Position numbers and translations under genes: made by a program. A DNA stretch of 5,719 nt, taken from positions 1-5,719 of the forward strand of contig DASVWH010000145.1 in NCBI GenBank assembly GCA_036389715.1, in the 5' to 3' direction. The notes under the pieces were generated by a model. It made no database searches, had not been told where the DNA came from, and was given only the letters and a program-made list of their open reading frames with translations. How positions within the stretch are numbered: position 1 is the stretch's first letter; each line of letters starts with the position of its first letter. The stretch comes from DASVWH01 sp036389715 (GTDB lineage Bacteria; Acidobacteriota; Blastocatellia; Pyrinomonadales; Pyrinomonadaceae). Shown piece after piece: positions 1 to 5,719 of the stretch.

Positions 1-1
1 C

Positions 2-2068
2 CCCGTCGTAAAGGACAAGACCTTCTTCTTCGCCTCGGCCGACTACACGCGGCAGAATCGAACGACGTTCCTCTCAAGCGCGCTGCCGGCCTTCCTGTTG
101 CCGGCCGACGGCCGCTTAGACTACACGGGCCACTATCGCCAGACGCTCTTCAACGGGCGGCTGGACCATAAGCTGACCTCGAACCAGAGCCTGATGTTTC
201 GGATGAACTTCGACCGATTTTACGACGACAACCCGCAGGACGCCGTCGGCGGCACGAACGCGCCCAGCGTCGCGCGCAGGTACTCGCGACAGTCCGTCAC
301 GGCCCAGGTCAATCACACTGCGGTCATCAGCCCGAGGCTGCTCAACGAGGCGCGATTCGCCTACCTGCACGGCGATCCGGTCACGCGCTGGGAAGCCCGG
401 ACCCTCTCGACCACCTACACGCGCGCCGGGTCCGTGCCCTTCACCATCGGGCAGTCACGATTATCCGACCTCTGGGGGCATCAGGTGCAGTTCTCGGACA
501 CGCTCTCCTGGTCGCTCGGGCATCACTACCTGCGCTTAGGCGGAAGTGTGATTCGTCACACCTCCGGCGGCACGGGCAGCGAGCCTGGCACTGCCGTACT
601 CGGCACGTTCACCTTCAGGAACACGACGACAGCGCCCTTCGATCAATTGACCCTGGCCGACGTGCAGAGCTACACGCAGCCGATTGATTTTGGCATCAGC
701 AGCTACAAACTGCCGCAGTGGCTCCTGACCGGGTTCGTGCAGGACGATTGGAAAGTACGTCCCGATTTCACTTTGAATCTGGGGCTTCGCTACGACCGGC
801 AGACCCTGACCGATGCGACGAAGAACTTCGCGCCGCGCGTCGGCTTCGGCTGGAATCCGGGTGGCGACGCGCGCACCTCGATTCGCGGCGGCTACGGCAT
901 GTATTACACGCAGATTCGCTCCAACGCGGTCGCCAGCTACCTGGTCAACGGGCTCGACGGGCTGACGACCTACACGGCGACTCCCGGACAACTCGGCTTC
1001 CCGACCTGCCTCGTCGGCTCATGCCTGCCGCTCAGCTTTGACCCGCGGACGCTGCCCGCTTCGCAACTGCCCGCGCGCGACATCACCCTCAGGGCGGGCC
1101 AGCGCGCCTTCTACCAGTCTCAGTTTGCGCAGTACGGGCTGAACTTCGACCTGCTGCCGAATTACCCGGACAAGCTGGTGAACCCACGCAGCCAGGTAAT
1201 CTCCCTCGGCGCGGAGCGCGAGGTGCTCAAGGGGCTGTTCGTCGGGGCAGACTACGTGCATCAACACTTGAGCGGCATTGACCGCACGGTTGACTTGAAC
1301 GCCCCGTCGCCCTTTGATCGCACCGCGCCCGGACAGGTGAGAAGCGTGGCCGCGGCCAATCTCACCCGCCCGATTCGCCCGGTCAACGGCGGCGTCCGCC
1401 AGGTCAACGTCTTGATGAATCTCGGCATCGCCGATTACGACGGGTTGCAGACGCAGCTGACCTATCGCGGCAGCTCGCGCATCTATGCCGCCGTCAGCTA
1501 CACGCTCTCCAAGACGACCAACACGAGCGAGCCGGACGGGAACGGTATCGGACCGAACGAGAGCAACATCGCGCGGCTGGGCGAGACGGAACGCGGGCCG
1601 AGCGTGCTGGACCAGCGTCATCGCGCCGTCTTCATGTTCAGCTACAGGTTTCCATTCAACATCACGGCCGGGACCTTGACACAGCTGGCCTCCGCCCGCC
1701 CCTTCAATGCGACGACGGGCATAGACAACAATGGCGACGGCGTGAACAACGACCGCCCCGTCATTGACGGCAGCGTCATCAGCAAATCGGCGTTTCGCGG
1801 CACGCCGACTTCCGACGTGGGACTCTTCATCGAAGGTCGTATCAAAACGTCGGAACACACGAGCATCCTGCTCAGGTTGGAGGGCTTTAATCTCCTCAAT
1901 CATGGGAACTATCTCGGCCGCGGGCAGACAATCTACGGCGACGCGGCGACCCCGAACCCGACGTTCGGTCAAGTGGTAGCAGTCGGCGCGGCCGCGAATG
2001 CGCTCCCGGCGTTCGCCAACATAGACCCGCCGCGAATGTTCCAGTTGCAGGCGCGCTTTATCTTCTAA
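2..2068 (+). CDS. Oar-like TonB-dependent outer-membrane receptor, 5'-truncated by window edge
   Basis: The reading frame is open from base 2 to the TAA at 2066-2068, giving 688 visible residues; the true start lies upstream. It is the beta-barrel part of a TonB-dependent receptor of the Oar/carboxypeptidase-regulatory-domain type. Such proteins are usually about 1000 residues, so the signal peptide, CarboxypepD_reg-like domain and most of the plug are missing. Recognisable family landmarks, in order, are VKDKTFFFASADYTR at the very left, a barrel strand FVQDDWKV followed by LNLGLRYD (about 734-796), YTLSKT (1498-1515), ERGPSVLDQRHR (about 1589-1624), NNGDGVNNDRP (1727-1759), EGFNLLNH, and a C-terminal FQLQARFIF ending in the aromatic residue typical of outer-membrane barrels. 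The role is energised uptake of a large substrate; heme is inferred only from the three importer genes that follow 30 bp downstream. The classical heme-receptor FRAP and NPNL boxes are not seen in the visible part. Family call is secure, substrate is not. Confidence 0.93.
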   Translation, partial: PVVKDKTFFFASADYTRQNRTTFLSSALPAFLLPADGRLDYTGHYRQTLFNGRLDHKLTSNQSLMFRMNFDRFYDDNPQDAVGGTNAPSVARRYSRQSVTAQVNHTAVISPRLLNEARFAYLHGDPVTRWEARTLSTTYTRAGSVPFTIGQSRLSDLWGHQVQFSDTLSWSLGHHYLRLGGSVIRHTSGGTGSEPGTAVLGTFTFRNTTTAPFDQLTLADVQSYTQPIDFGISSYKLPQWLLTGFVQDDWKVRPDFTLNLGLRYDRQTLTDATKNFAPRVGFGWNPGGDARTSIRGGYGMYYTQIRSNAVASYLVNGLDGLTTYTATPGQLGFPTCLVGSCLPLSFDPRTLPASQLPARDITLRAGQRAFYQSQFAQYGLNFDLLPNYPDKLVNPRSQVISLGAEREVLKGLFVGADYVHQHLSGIDRTVDLNAPSPFDRTAPGQVRSVAAANLTRPIRPVNGGVRQVNVLMNLGIADYDGLQTQLTYRGSSRIYAAVSYTLSKTTNTSEPDGNGIGPNESNIARLGETERGPSVLDQRHRAVFMFSYRFPFNITAGTLTQLASARPFNATTGIDNNGDGVNNDRPVIDGSVISKSAFRGTPTSDVGLFIEGRIKTSEHTSILLRLEGFNLLNHGNYLGRGQTIYGDAATPNPTFGQVVAVGAAANALPAFANIDPPRMFQLQARFIF

Positions 2069-2086
2069 GAGTCGCGGCAAACTCTT
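2067..2086 (+). other. Small inverted repeat just after the receptor stop codon
   Basis: AAGAGT (2067-2072) and ACTCTT (2081-2086) are perfect 6-base complements separated by an 8-base loop, extendable by one G-U pair. The repeat begins inside the receptor's TAA stop and fills most of the 30-bp gap before the binding-protein gene. No T-run follows, so it is not a standard terminator. It could be an RNA processing or stability element between receptor and importer, or chance. Confidence 0.3.
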
Positions 2087-2098
2087 GTCTCATTGACG

Positions 2099-2989
2099 AT
2101 GAAACGAATCCTCCTTCTTGCGGTGCTCTCGGCTGTGCTCGTCCCGGCGATTAGCTGCGGGCGCTTCTCCAATCCAGCTAACGAGGCGAAGGCCGAGCGA
2201 TTGGTGGTCATCTCGCAGATTTACAACGAGATTATCTGGGCCCTCGGAGCCGAGGAGCATGTCGTCGGAGTTGATTATTCGAGCACGTATCCGCCGGACG
2301 TAAAGAAAGTCCAAACGGTGGGCTATCACCGCGCGCTCAGCGCCGAAGGCATCCTTTCGCTGCACCCGACGGCAATCATCCATGACAACAACATCGGCCC
2401 GCCGCAGGTCGTCGAGCAGCTTCAGAGCATGAACATTCCGCTGAAGACCTTCGCCGCGAAGAACGATTCGGTCGAAGGGACAAAAGCCCTCATCCGCGAG
2501 ATGGGCGCATACTTTCACAAGGAAGACCGGGCTGAAGAGCTGTGTCGCACGCTCGACGCCCGGACGGCTGCCGCACTCGAACGCGTCAGGCAGTTCACAG
2601 ATCATCCGAGGGTCGCGGTCATTCACTTCGGGCGCGCATCCAATGTTTATCTGGTCGTCGGACGTGGCGCAGGCGGGGACGGCGGCGCGGCCGGACGGAT
2701 GATAGAATGGGCGGGCGGAGAGATGGCGGTTGACGCCGCGGGAATGCAGCGGATGGCCTCGCCGGAGCTCATCGCCCGGGCGAATCCTGACGTGATCCTC
2801 GTCACCGATTTCGGCTACGACCGCCTCGAAGGGTCTCTGGACCAGATCAAGGCATTGCCGGGCGTTGCCACCTCTAACGCGGCCAAAAACAATCGCATCT
2901 ACCGCATCGAAGAGAATGTGCTGATGTACTTCGGTCCGCGCTCCGGCGAGAATATAGAGAAAGTGGCCGCCATCATTCATCAAAAGTGA
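2099..2989 (+). CDS. hmuT: Heme-type ABC transporter substrate-binding lipoprotein (HmuT-like)
   Basis: This 296-residue protein is a class III (BtuF/HmuT-type) periplasmic binding protein. The ATG at 2099 gives a compact lipoprotein signal: MKR, a hydrophobic stretch at residues 4-18, then AISC with Cys20 as the likely lipidated residue. An in-frame TTG at 2093 would only add two residues. The N-lobe has LVVISQIYNEIIWALGAEE (35-53) and GVDYSSTYPP. The HmuT-type motif VGYHRALSAEGILSLHP is at 74-90; Tyr76 and Arg78 match the Tyr-x-Arg heme contacts known from Yersinia HmuT. The C-lobe has GRMIEWAGGE (199-208), ELIARANPDVILVTD (223-237), LPGV and YFGPRSGE (277-284). It should capture the substrate and deliver it to the permease encoded next, whose start overlaps this stop. 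There is no clear Shine-Dalgarno sequence before the start. Heme is the best guess; cobalamin or siderophore binding by a related protein remains possible. Confidence 0.9.
   Translation: MKRILLLAVLSAVLVPAISCGRFSNPANEAKAERLVVISQIYNEIIWALGAEEHVVGVDYSSTYPPDVKKVQTVGYHRALSAEGILSLHPTAIIHDNNIGPPQVVEQLQSMNIPLKTFAAKNDSVEGTKALIREMGAYFHKEDRAEELCRTLDARTAAALERVRQFTDHPRVAVIHFGRASNVYLVVGRGAGGDGGAAGRMIEWAGGEMAVDAAGMQRMASPELIARANPDVILVTDFGYDRLEGSLDQIKALPGVATSNAAKNNRIYRIEENVLMYFGPRSGENIEKVAAIIHQK
2986..2989 (+). promoter_or_regulatory. GTGA stop-start overlap coupling hmuT to hmuU
   Basis: The GTG start of the permease (2986-2988) overlaps the TGA stop of the binding protein (2987-2989). The bases before it (CATTCATCAAAA) carry no Shine-Dalgarno match, so the permease is probably translated by ribosomes finishing the upstream gene. 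This would keep the amounts of binding protein and permease linked. The coupling is inferred from the arrangement. Confidence 0.7.
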
Positions 2990-4020
2990 CAAAACCGCGT
3001 CTGACCCAGCGAGCGCTTCTCTTCGCCCTGACCTTCGGCATGCTGCTCGTACTGGCTGCGTCTATTCGTTACGGGGCCATTGATTTTTCGATTCCGAACA
3101 TCGGCCGCGCGCTAGCCTCTCTTCTTCCCGGACAGCCTGAGCCCACTCTGGACCAGCGCATTTTCCTTGAGCTGCGCTTGCCGCGCGCTCTTCTCTGCCT
3201 GCTGGTCGGGGCCAGTCTCGGCGTCGGCGGCGCGCTGATGCAGGCGCTTTTTCGCAATCCAATCGTCGAGCCCGGACTGGTCGGGACTTCCAGCGGCGCG
3301 GCCTTCGGCTCGGCCCTCTTCTTCGTCCTCGGAGGCATCCTCCACCTCGGCGCGAATCTTTGGAGTCTGCCCCTCGCCGCCTGTCTCGGCGGCATCATTT
3401 CCACGTACCTCGTCTTCCTCCTCGCTCGCTCGCGGGAGGACGGACGCGCCTCGGTCGTGATGCTGCTGCTCACGGGGCTGGCCGTCAACGCCCTCTTCAT
3501 GAGCGCCATCGGATTTCTGTCTTACATCGCGCGCGACCCGCAGGCCCGCTCGATTACCTTCTGGAGCCTGGGCACGCTTTCCGGTGCGAGCTGGCCCGCT
3601 GTCCAGATCGTCGCCATCTCGACCATCGGAGGCACACTCTTTGCGCTCCGCTATGCCAAGCAGCTTAACGCCTTGATGATCGGCGAAGAAGAGGCGACAT
3701 ACCTCGGAGTGAACGTCAACCGGCTGAAGTGGATTATTCTCTCCATCAACGTCGTGATTGTCGCCGTCGCAACGGCCTTCACGGGCGTCATCAGCTTCGT
3801 CGGGCTGGTCGTTCCGCACATTCTGCGAATGATGCACGGGGCCGACAACCGTTTTCTGATCGTCGGCAGCGCGTTGACGGGCGCTCTGCTCCTGAGCCTG
3901 GCGGACCTTATCGCCCGGCTGGCGCTGCGGCCCGCCGAGCTGCCAATCGGCATCGTCACTTCAGCGGTCGGCGTGCCTGTCTTCCTGTTACTGCTGCGGC
4001 GACGCCGCTACGTGTTCTGA
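2986..4020 (+). CDS. hmuU: FecCD-family ABC transporter permease (HmuU-like)
   Basis: This 344-residue polytopic inner-membrane protein has the usual length for the BtuC/FecCD/HmuU family, which works as a homodimer with about ten membrane helices per subunit. Hydrophobic segments are visible at roughly 10-27, 67-88, 99-119, 124-147, 156-180, 204-223, 249-276, 290-312 and 318-337. Family signatures are LRLPRALLCLLVGASLGVGG (63-82), QALFRNPIVEPGLVGTSSGA (86-105), FWSLGTLSGASW (192-203), GEEEATYLGVN (233-243; the cytoplasmic coupling region that contacts the ATPase), FTGVISFVGLVVPHILRM (265-282) and ELPIGIVTSAVGVPVFLLLL (318-337). It ends with an Arg-rich tail. The GTG start is chosen because it overlaps the upstream stop and gives a short basic N-terminus before the first helix. 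It should form the translocation channel with the ATPase encoded at 4073 and receive substrate from the upstream lipoprotein. Confidence 0.95.
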   Translation: MTKPRLTQRALLFALTFGMLLVLAASIRYGAIDFSIPNIGRALASLLPGQPEPTLDQRIFLELRLPRALLCLLVGASLGVGGALMQALFRNPIVEPGLVGTSSGAAFGSALFFVLGGILHLGANLWSLPLAACLGGIISTYLVFLLARSREDGRASVVMLLLTGLAVNALFMSAIGFLSYIARDPQARSITFWSLGTLSGASWPAVQIVAISTIGGTLFALRYAKQLNALMIGEEEATYLGVNVNRLKWIILSINVVIVAVATAFTGVISFVGLVVPHILRMMHGADNRFLIVGSALTGALLLSLADLIARLALRPAELPIGIVTSAVGVPVFLLLLRRRRYVF

Positions 4021-4038
4021 CGGTCTTTGTCGTCGCGC

Positions 4039-4054
4039 GCAGGTTTTCCCCTGC
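4039..4054 (+). other. Short GC-rich hairpin in the hmuU-hmuV gap
   Basis: GCAGG (4039-4043) and CCTGC (4050-4054) can pair around a six-base TTTTCC loop, 18 bases before the ATPase start. The 52-bp gap holds no Shine-Dalgarno match close to the ATG. The stem is short and no T-run follows, so it is not called a terminator; it may be chance or may affect translation of hmuV. Confidence 0.25.
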
Positions 4055-4072
4055 ATCACTGCCCAACTCATT

Positions 4073-4888
4073 ATGCTCGAAGCCAGCAACATCACTTTTC
4101 GAGTCGGCGATAGGGCGCTCCTCTCCGGGGTGTCAGTCTCGTTTGCGCCCGGCAGGCTTAACCTAATCATTGGTCCGAACGGCGCGGGCAAGTCAACACT
4201 CATTAAGGTCCTGGCGCGGCTGCTGCGCCCGCAAACGGGCAAGGTCGAATACGAAGGCGCAGACATACATCAACAGGGCGAAGCCGAGCTGGCGAAGCAT
4301 CGCGCCGTGCTCTCACAGGCCGTCGAAGTTGCGTTTCCGCTAACCGTTCGCGAGGTCGTGATGATGGGCCGCTACCCGCACTTCGGGGGTCGTCCGGGCC
4401 TCATAGACGAGAAGATTACAGATGAACTGATGGAATTCTTCGAGGTAACGGAATTCAGCGAGCGCAACTATCAGACTCTCAGCGGAGGCGAGCGCCAGCG
4501 CGTCAACTTCGCGCGCGTCCTGGCGCAATTATGGCGCGCAGGCTCCGGCTCGCCCACGATTCCCGGCGCTCCGGCGGCGCTCTCATCCTGCCGCTACCTG
4601 TTTCTGGACGAGCCGCTGACCTTTCTGGACATTCATCATCAAATCGCATTCATGAAAAAGGTGCGCGGCTTCGCCGAAGCTCCTGACGTTGTTGCGGTCG
4701 GGGTGGTTCACGATCTGAATCTCGCCGCCCGCTTTGCCGACCAGATCGTCCTGCTCAATCATGGACAGGTCGTCGCGACCGGCACTCCCGCCGAGGTGCT
4801 GACGACCGAGCGCATACGGGAAGTGTTCGGCGTGGAGCCAACCTTCGTCCCGGTCAAGCAATCGGGCGTCCATCTCATCTTCGACTGA
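4073..4888 (+). CDS. hmuV: Heme-type ABC transporter ATP-binding protein (HmuV-like)
   Basis: This 271-residue cytoplasmic ATPase powers the HmuU-like permease. All nucleotide-binding motifs are intact: Walker A GPNGAGKST (34-42), Q-loop Gln82 in LSQAVEVAFPLTVREVVMMG, signature LSGGERQR (136-143), Walker B YLFLDEP (175-181), D-loop TFLD (183-186) and H-loop His213 in VVHDLNLAARF. The stretch FPLTVREVVMMGRYPHF (88-104) is characteristic of the heme/BtuD/FecE group. Between the signature helix and Walker B there is a Gly/Pro/Ala/Ser-rich loop (about 156-173). HmuV proteins often have a linker here, so it is not taken as a disruption. The ATG at 4073 begins right before the first beta strand (LEASNITFRVG) and no better start is visible. 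It is the last gene of the operon; the stop is followed within about 25 bp by the kinase remnant on the other strand. Confidence 0.94.
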   Translation: MLEASNITFRVGDRALLSGVSVSFAPGRLNLIIGPNGAGKSTLIKVLARLLRPQTGKVEYEGADIHQQGEAELAKHRAVLSQAVEVAFPLTVREVVMMGRYPHFGGRPGLIDEKITDELMEFFEVTEFSERNYQTLSGGERQRVNFARVLAQLWRAGSGSPTIPGAPAALSSCRYLFLDEPLTFLDIHHQIAFMKKVRGFAEAPDVVAVGVVHDLNLAARFADQIVLLNHGQVVATGTPAEVLTTERIREVFGVEPTFVPVKQSGVHLIFD

Positions 4889-4894
4889 AAGATT

Positions 4895-5143
4895 TCAAGG
4901 CGCTTGATACCTGGCGCGTGCAATCTCTGAAGCGAGGTACAGTCCGAGGCCGAGTCCCTGCTGGTCCGGCCTGATGGAAGCCCGCGAACAAGGCTGAAAC
5001 AGACGTTCGGCGGTATCGCGCGGGGTGGGCTCGCCTAGATTAGAGACGGAGAGTTCAAAGCCTGCATCACCACTGCACGCGCTCACAACGCCGAAGCTAT
5101 CCAGGTTAACGATGAGAGATATGCTAACTCTCGCTCCGGTTCA
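4895..5143 (-). pseudogene. Remnant of a sensor histidine kinase ATPase domain (C-terminal scrap)
   Basis: The minus-strand frame between the stop at 5141-5143 and the stop at 4895-4897 encodes a piece of a HATPase_c domain. The recognisable part runs from about 5095 to 4913: FELSVSNLGEPTP (a G1-type box), AERLFQPCSR (F-box region, family usually FQPFSRG) and PDQQGLGLGLYLASEIARA (G2 box). Intact kinases of this type continue with HGG and a final beta strand, but here ARA is followed by the unrelated residues RYQAP and a stop. Upstream there is no N-box, no phospho-acceptor His and no sensor part: the frame closes about 16 residues before the homology begins, and the methyltransferase stop lies 8 bp further on. 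It cannot be a working kinase. It looks like a leftover from a rearrangement, with mild decay such as Phe to Cys in the F-box. A GTG at 5084-5086 could open a 63-residue ORF, but there is no reason to think it is expressed. Confidence 0.75.
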
Positions 5144-5151
5144 ATGCGTCT

Positions 5152-5719
5152 TTATATTTCTTTCGTGGCAATAGCCTGAACCACCGAGCCGATGCCTGTA
5201 TGATACACACCTTCTACTACATCACGCTCAAGTTCGATTAGGTGCTTGAACTTTAGGCCAGCCAGCTCAAGTCTTAAGGACTCCTTAGTCTGCATCACAT
5301 CTACTGAATTTCCGCCGCCGGTATTATGCTTCAACTGATCCGGGGTATAAGCCTCAAGCAGAAAAACCCCGTTCCGTTTCAGCCCCGCTATCACCTTCTT
5401 ATACAGCTCTTTTCTTAATGAAGAGGGTAAGGGACAAAAAATAGAGACGATGCCGTCCCACTTATTCTCGCCTAAATCATAATCCGCCAAATCAGCATGA
5501 ATAAACTCAACGACAACCTGATTCTCCTCGGCCAGTTTTCTGGCCTTATCCAAACCAACTAGAGATGCATCTACAGCGGTGACAGCATAACCCTGCTTCG
5601 CAAGGAAAACAGCATTACGCCCTTCTCCCTCAGCCAGACTAAGAACTTTACCATTTGGAATACATCCGACTTGCGCTACCAAAAATTCGTTCGGAACAGT
5701 GCCATATGCGTACTCCTCT
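5152..5719 (-). CDS. Class I SAM-dependent methyltransferase, N-terminus cut by window edge
   Basis: The minus-strand frame is open from the right edge to the TAA at 5152-5154, giving 188 visible residues. The first are EEYAYGTVPNEFL, which in this family sit near the N-terminus after a short WxxRY-type lead, so probably only about 10 residues are missing. An in-frame TTG at 5680-5682 is not the start, since the family match continues upstream of it. The SAM-binding motif I is VLSLAEGEGRNAVFLAKQG, followed by the acidic strand end VTAVDAS, HADLADYDL, and the strand-helix region WDGIVSIFCPLPSSLRKELY. Next come GLKRNGVFLLEAYTP and a C-terminal half with GGGNSVDVM, LRLELAGL, EGVYHTGIGSVVQAIATK. 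It resembles the small TehB-like/COG0500-COG2227 group; its substrate cannot be read from sequence. It is markedly AT-richer than the operon and on the opposite strand, so it is probably unrelated to it and possibly acquired. Confidence 0.88.
   Translation of the reverse strand, partial: EEYAYGTVPNEFLVAQVGCIPNGKVLSLAEGEGRNAVFLAKQGYAVTAVDASLVGLDKARKLAEENQVVVEFIHADLADYDLGENKWDGIVSIFCPLPSSLRKELYKKVIAGLKRNGVFLLEAYTPDQLKHNTGGGNSVDVMQTKESLRLELAGLKFKHLIELERDVVEGVYHTGIGSVVQAIATKEI

Noticed and set aside
98..100. TTG at 98 as the start of the receptor
   Set aside because: The frame is open to the left edge and the residues before it (VKDKTFFFASADYTR) are conserved family sequence, so the gene simply continues off the window.
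2093..2098. TTG at 2093 as the hmuT start
   Set aside because: The ATG two codons later gives a normal lipoprotein signal beginning MKR and is the stronger start codon.
2090..2992. 300-codon open frame on the minus strand covering the whole hmuT gene, and similar long antisense frames at 1019-2080 and 3112-3837
   Set aside because: They are antisense shadows in GC-rich coding DNA. Their translations show no recognisable domain, while the + strand proteins match known families throughout.
2099..4888. Assignment as a cobalamin importer (btuFCD)
   Set aside because: The same superfamilies serve cobalamin, but the Tyr-x-Arg motif in the binding protein and the HmuV-like ATPase favour heme. A cobalamin riboswitch could only lie upstream of the receptor, outside the window, so this is disfavoured and not excluded.
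4895..4907. TCAAG-GCG-CTTGA inverted repeat after hmuV as a rho-independent terminator
   Set aside because: The stem is only 5 bp and is not followed by a T-run on either strand.
5114..5132. GAGAG/CTCTC inverted repeat downstream of the methyltransferase as its terminator
   Set aside because: It has a 5-bp stem, a 9-base loop and no T-run on the minus strand after it; it is likely chance.
5152..5719. Calling the methyltransferase TehB (tellurite resistance)
   Set aside because: It shares the fold and general motifs, but nothing visible defines tellurite as the substrate, so only the class I methyltransferase call is supported.

Overview
The window most resembles a piece of an Acidobacteriota genome (Blastocatellia-like would be my guess) or a relative. 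The main reason is the Oar-like TonB-dependent receptor at the left edge, a family strongly expanded in that phylum. The first 4.9 kb are GC-rich: line 841-900 holds 43 G+C of 60. The phylum is an inference from protein style; there is no rRNA or other marker gene here.

Layout. Positions 1-4888 hold four + strand genes that look like one transport operon. They are the 3' part of an Oar-like outer-membrane receptor (2-2068, its start lies off the left edge), a lipoprotein substrate-binding protein of the HmuT type (2099-2989), a FecCD-type permease of the HmuU type (2986-4020, overlapping the previous gene by GTGA) and an ABC ATPase of the HmuV type (4073-4888). The gaps are 30 bp, a 4-bp overlap and 52 bp. 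Together they form a complete route across both membranes: TonB-driven passage through the receptor, capture by the lipoprotein, and ATP-driven import through HmuU2V2. Heme is the most likely substrate, because the binding protein keeps the Tyr-x-Arg motif of HmuT-type proteins and the ATPase has HmuV-like sequence. Cobalamin or a siderophore is not excluded.

Positions 4889-5151 contain no intact gene. On the minus strand they hold a decayed C-terminal scrap of a sensor histidine kinase ATPase domain, about 60 residues, broken at both ends. From 5152 to the right edge there is a minus-strand class I SAM-dependent methyltransferase that lacks only its extreme N-terminus. It is clearly AT-richer than the operon (line 5461-5520 has 24 G+C of 60), so a genomic junction probably lies around 4890-5150.

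I see no tRNA, rRNA, CRISPR array, insertion sequence or convincing rho-independent terminator. I found no clearly new biological system. The most interesting points are the pairing of an Oar-like receptor with a heme-type ABC importer, and the kinase remnant at the composition break.
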